In this document: in pieces, positions 61,601-64,000 of the stretch
Layout: each line of letters begins with the position of its first letter
Numbering within the stretch: position 1 is the first letter of the stretch
Assembly: GCA_013398275.1 (NCBI GenBank)
Contig: VZSE01000755.1
Span: 1,104,271 to 1,168,270 of the forward strand
Direction of reading: 5' to 3'
Length of the DNA stretch: 64,000 bases
Source: Promerops cafer
Taxonomy: Eukaryota; Chordata; Aves; Passeriformes; Nectariniidae
Program-made: the position numbers and the translations under genes
The notes under the pieces: model-generated
Seen by the model: only the letters and a program-made list of their open reading frames with translations
What the model was told of the DNA's origin: nothing
Databases searched by the model: none

Positions 61601-64000
61601 CTGGGAGTGCGGATGGTGGGGTGCGGGCTGCGAGGGGCCAGCCCAGCAGCCCGAGAGACGGGGATGCACGGGCTGGGCTCTTGCACCAGGCGAGTTCCAA
61701 TGTGGGTAACAATGTAGGTCACCGTGTCCCTGCAGCTCAGTGCGCTCCGAGCCTACACGGTCCAGAGCTGGAAGACGTGGGAAGCTGGAAGTGTTGTAAG
61801 GCAGGGCTGGTGGGGATGGGTATAGGGAGGCGGAACGCAGCTGCTGGGCATTTGTTCCATATCCGCGGATGACCCGAGGTGCTGGGAGCGATGGGCTGCC
61901 CGACAAACTGCGCCGCTCATCCCCTGCCAGGGCCGCGGCCGGGGCGCGCCGGCTGTGCCCCATCGGCCACGTGCTTCTGGAGAGGAAAGAGCAGCAGACG
62001 CTCACATCTTGCAGCCCGGCAGTATTTCGGGGTCAGAGGAAGAGCTGTGCCCAGGGGGTGGCCATTATGTAAAGTAGTTGGGACTTGTCCAGTCGCGATG
62101 GACACGTTCTCCTCCAGAGCCTGGCGAGGACACAGCCTCGGTGGAGCTCCTGTGCCAGCCCCATCGTGCAGGTCAGCGCCCGGCCCGGCCCCTTCTGCAG
62201 CCGGCTCTGGCCAGACATTTGTCTGCAGGGCCAGGATCGGGCCCGGGGAGGGGGGTGGGGTTTGATCTGCTTTAATATGTGGCTGTAAGTGGATTTCTTG
62301 GAAAGTAAGTAAAAGGGGTTATACAGTGTGTCTGGAGCAGGGGGTTGTGGCGACGGAGGCAGAATTTCCTTTCTCCGCGGCGTTTCTATGACAGCACTGA
62401 GCTCTCCTCCGGCAGCGAAGGCTCTTATTCATCGCCTGCTGCGAGACAAGTGCCAGAGGTTCAGGGTAAGCCTGGAAACGAAGGGCTGAGCGGACCGGTC
62501 GATCCTGGTGTTGGCAGCAGAGAACAGGTCCTTTTATGCAACCTCCAGAGGCATCCGTCTCTCCCTGCACACCCTCCTTCAGAGTAAAGGCACATGCACA
62601 CTTCTCTAGTACTCATTTGCCAGGCTTTTGCCTGGTTGGGGTATACAATTACACATTTCTTTAAAAATCCATTGTTAGTATAAAGAGGAAACATTGCAAA
62701 CTCTGTCCTCACTGTTCCTGCACGTTCTGTTCCCCGAAAGACAGGAAAGTCTGGCTGAGGGCAACAAGGAAATTGCAGTCACAGCCTCAGCTCCAGTGAA
62801 CCTGTGCTTGCTGGGGCTGCCAGGCTCAGCCACGTGGGTGGTGCTTTCAGGATGTGTTTTCCAGCTCCTGCAGCCAGCTTTCAGCTGCACAATTTTTTAT
62901 GGGCTGCCTTTCACTTTGGAAAAGAACCACTGATAAATGTTTGACCCATGGGGATGTTTTATTTGTGGTTCAGTGTGGTGTGATAGGCCAGTTTGCAGTG
63001 CCCTGCTCAGCCCACCCTGCAGAGCAGCTCGCTTTGCTTGGGTGGAAATAAACTGTCAACTTTTTATCTTCATTCTTTCTGAGTGAACAGCAGAAAAATG
63101 CACTGAAATGCGTAGCACAGGAGGCCCTCTGACATGCCTGGAGCGTGGAGGCTGGCGAGTCTCTGAGGCTGCCAGCTGGCTGATGGCCCTGGTGTGTAAT
63201 GATATCATAGATCAAAAATAGCTGCAGCAGCAGAGAAATGCAGAATTCCTTGCCCTGTTTTACACATCTGGGGTGTTTTGTTTTTTTTTTTTTTTTGCCA
63301 AATCCCTCGCTTTATTGCTGGGCTGTGCAAATGTTTGAATAGGTTTGCCCACATGGAAAATAAGCCTCTAGACTTTGTACCTATTTCTTCATCCCTACGC
63401 ATTAGGGGCTGGGATATTTCATCTCTGGATGGGTGCTTGTGGGACGGGGTACTGAGCAGCAAGTTCCTGTGTTTCCTCACTCAAGCCCTAAGGTCTGGGC
63501 TAATGTTATAAAGGAAAATGAGCTCCCAGGGACCAGGTGTTGCTCTGCTGCACAGCTCAGCATGGCCAGTGCAGCTTTTGGTGCAGGAGTGGCTGTGCCT
63601 GGCTCTGCTGCTCTCTGGCTTGGGGTGACACCAGGCAGGGAGCAAAGTCTCACTGTGCTCCATGCTGGGCATGGGGACAAGGAGGCAATAGCCATGGCAG
63701 AGTTTCCTCCTCTGTGATGAGAAGTGGTGGGTGCCTGGGCATGGTGACAGCAGAGGCAGGCAGGGAAGTGGGCAGATGCTTCCTGCACCCAGCTGTCATG
63801 GAGCTGCCAGTCCTGACCTGCAGTTTGCTGGCAGAGCTGCATCAGCACCGTGTTTGAACCGGGCCAGGAGGAAATGCTGCCGGGTTTGGAAGTGCAGGAG
63901 AGACATCATCAACAGTGATGTTTCCTGCTGATTGCTGATCAGCTGCCAGCCAGGCCCAGGGACCCAGCTTGCCCCTGAGAGAGCTCCTGGCCCTTCAGCA
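61578..64000 (+). other. Presumed intron and downstream region of the LONRF-like gene
   Basis: GC-rich to about 62.3 kb, then ordinary composition. No TPR, second RING or Lon-domain exon is recognised before the window ends. A 16-T run lies at 63,281-63,296. Candidate small exons with good splice sites at 62,118 and 62,416 are noted but unproven. Confidence 0.45.

Noticed and set aside
60125..61712. Minus-strand open frames of 309 and 419 codons
   Set aside because: They lie over the degenerate GC-rich repeat and antisense to the RING exon; composition explains their length, and the longer one crosses the n at 61,177.
1..64000. CRISPR arrays, bacterial operons, tRNA or rRNA genes
   Set aside because: The sequence is vertebrate nuclear DNA; no spaced palindromic repeats, and no tRNA or rRNA signature was noticed on reading.

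Overview
The window looks like vertebrate nuclear DNA from a bird, probably a songbird. This rests on four things: two recognisable vertebrate genes with ordinary GT-AG introns, a CR1 retroposon (the typical avian LINE), short introns, and GC-rich intergenic DNA with few interspersed repeats. The linked genes MFAP3 and FAM114A2 are head-to-head neighbours in other amniotes (human 5q33.2), so this should be the avian counterpart of that segment, here inverted relative to human. The species itself is inferred.

Layout. 1-24.36 kb: no gene recognised; microsatellites at 5.28, 9.28 and 12.54 kb, a probable solo LTR near 19.2-19.5 kb and several AT-rich blocks that resemble conserved noncoding elements. 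24.36-35.5 kb: MFAP3 on the minus strand, with a long 3' UTR, two coding exons (341 aa in total), a 5' UTR segment and a large first intron. 34.2-36.35 kb: CR1 element and CpG island that acts as the shared MFAP3/FAM114A2 promoter; this part is visibly misassembled (two duplicated blocks, single-n joins and a 105-n gap). 36.76-44.47 kb: FAM114A2 on the plus strand, 13 coding exons, 500 aa, intact. 44.5-51.1 kb: no convincing gene; an AT-rich homeodomain-motif block near 50 kb. 51.12-52.23 kb: a small four-exon plus-strand gene model encoding a 79-aa Lys/Glu-rich protein that I do not recognise. 52.85-53.14 kb: GC-rich minisatellite. 53.1-60.6 kb: intergenic. 60.6-61.6 kb: degenerate GC-rich repeat and a CpG-rich first exon with a RING finger of the LONRF family; the rest of that gene probably lies to the right of the window.

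The two well-supported genes share a promoter but are not known to share a pathway: MFAP3 is a single-pass Ig-domain membrane protein and FAM114A2 is a cytoplasmic DUF719 protein linked to Golgi traffic. The most actionable observations are the contig mis-order at the shared promoter (the missing gap sequence appears to be present, misplaced, at 34,775-34,899), the unrecognised Lys/Glu-rich microprotein gene, the LONRF-like first exon at a place where mammals have GRIA1 next, and a pair of perfect CRE palindromes 31 bp apart. Nothing in the window amounts to a clear novel multi-gene system.
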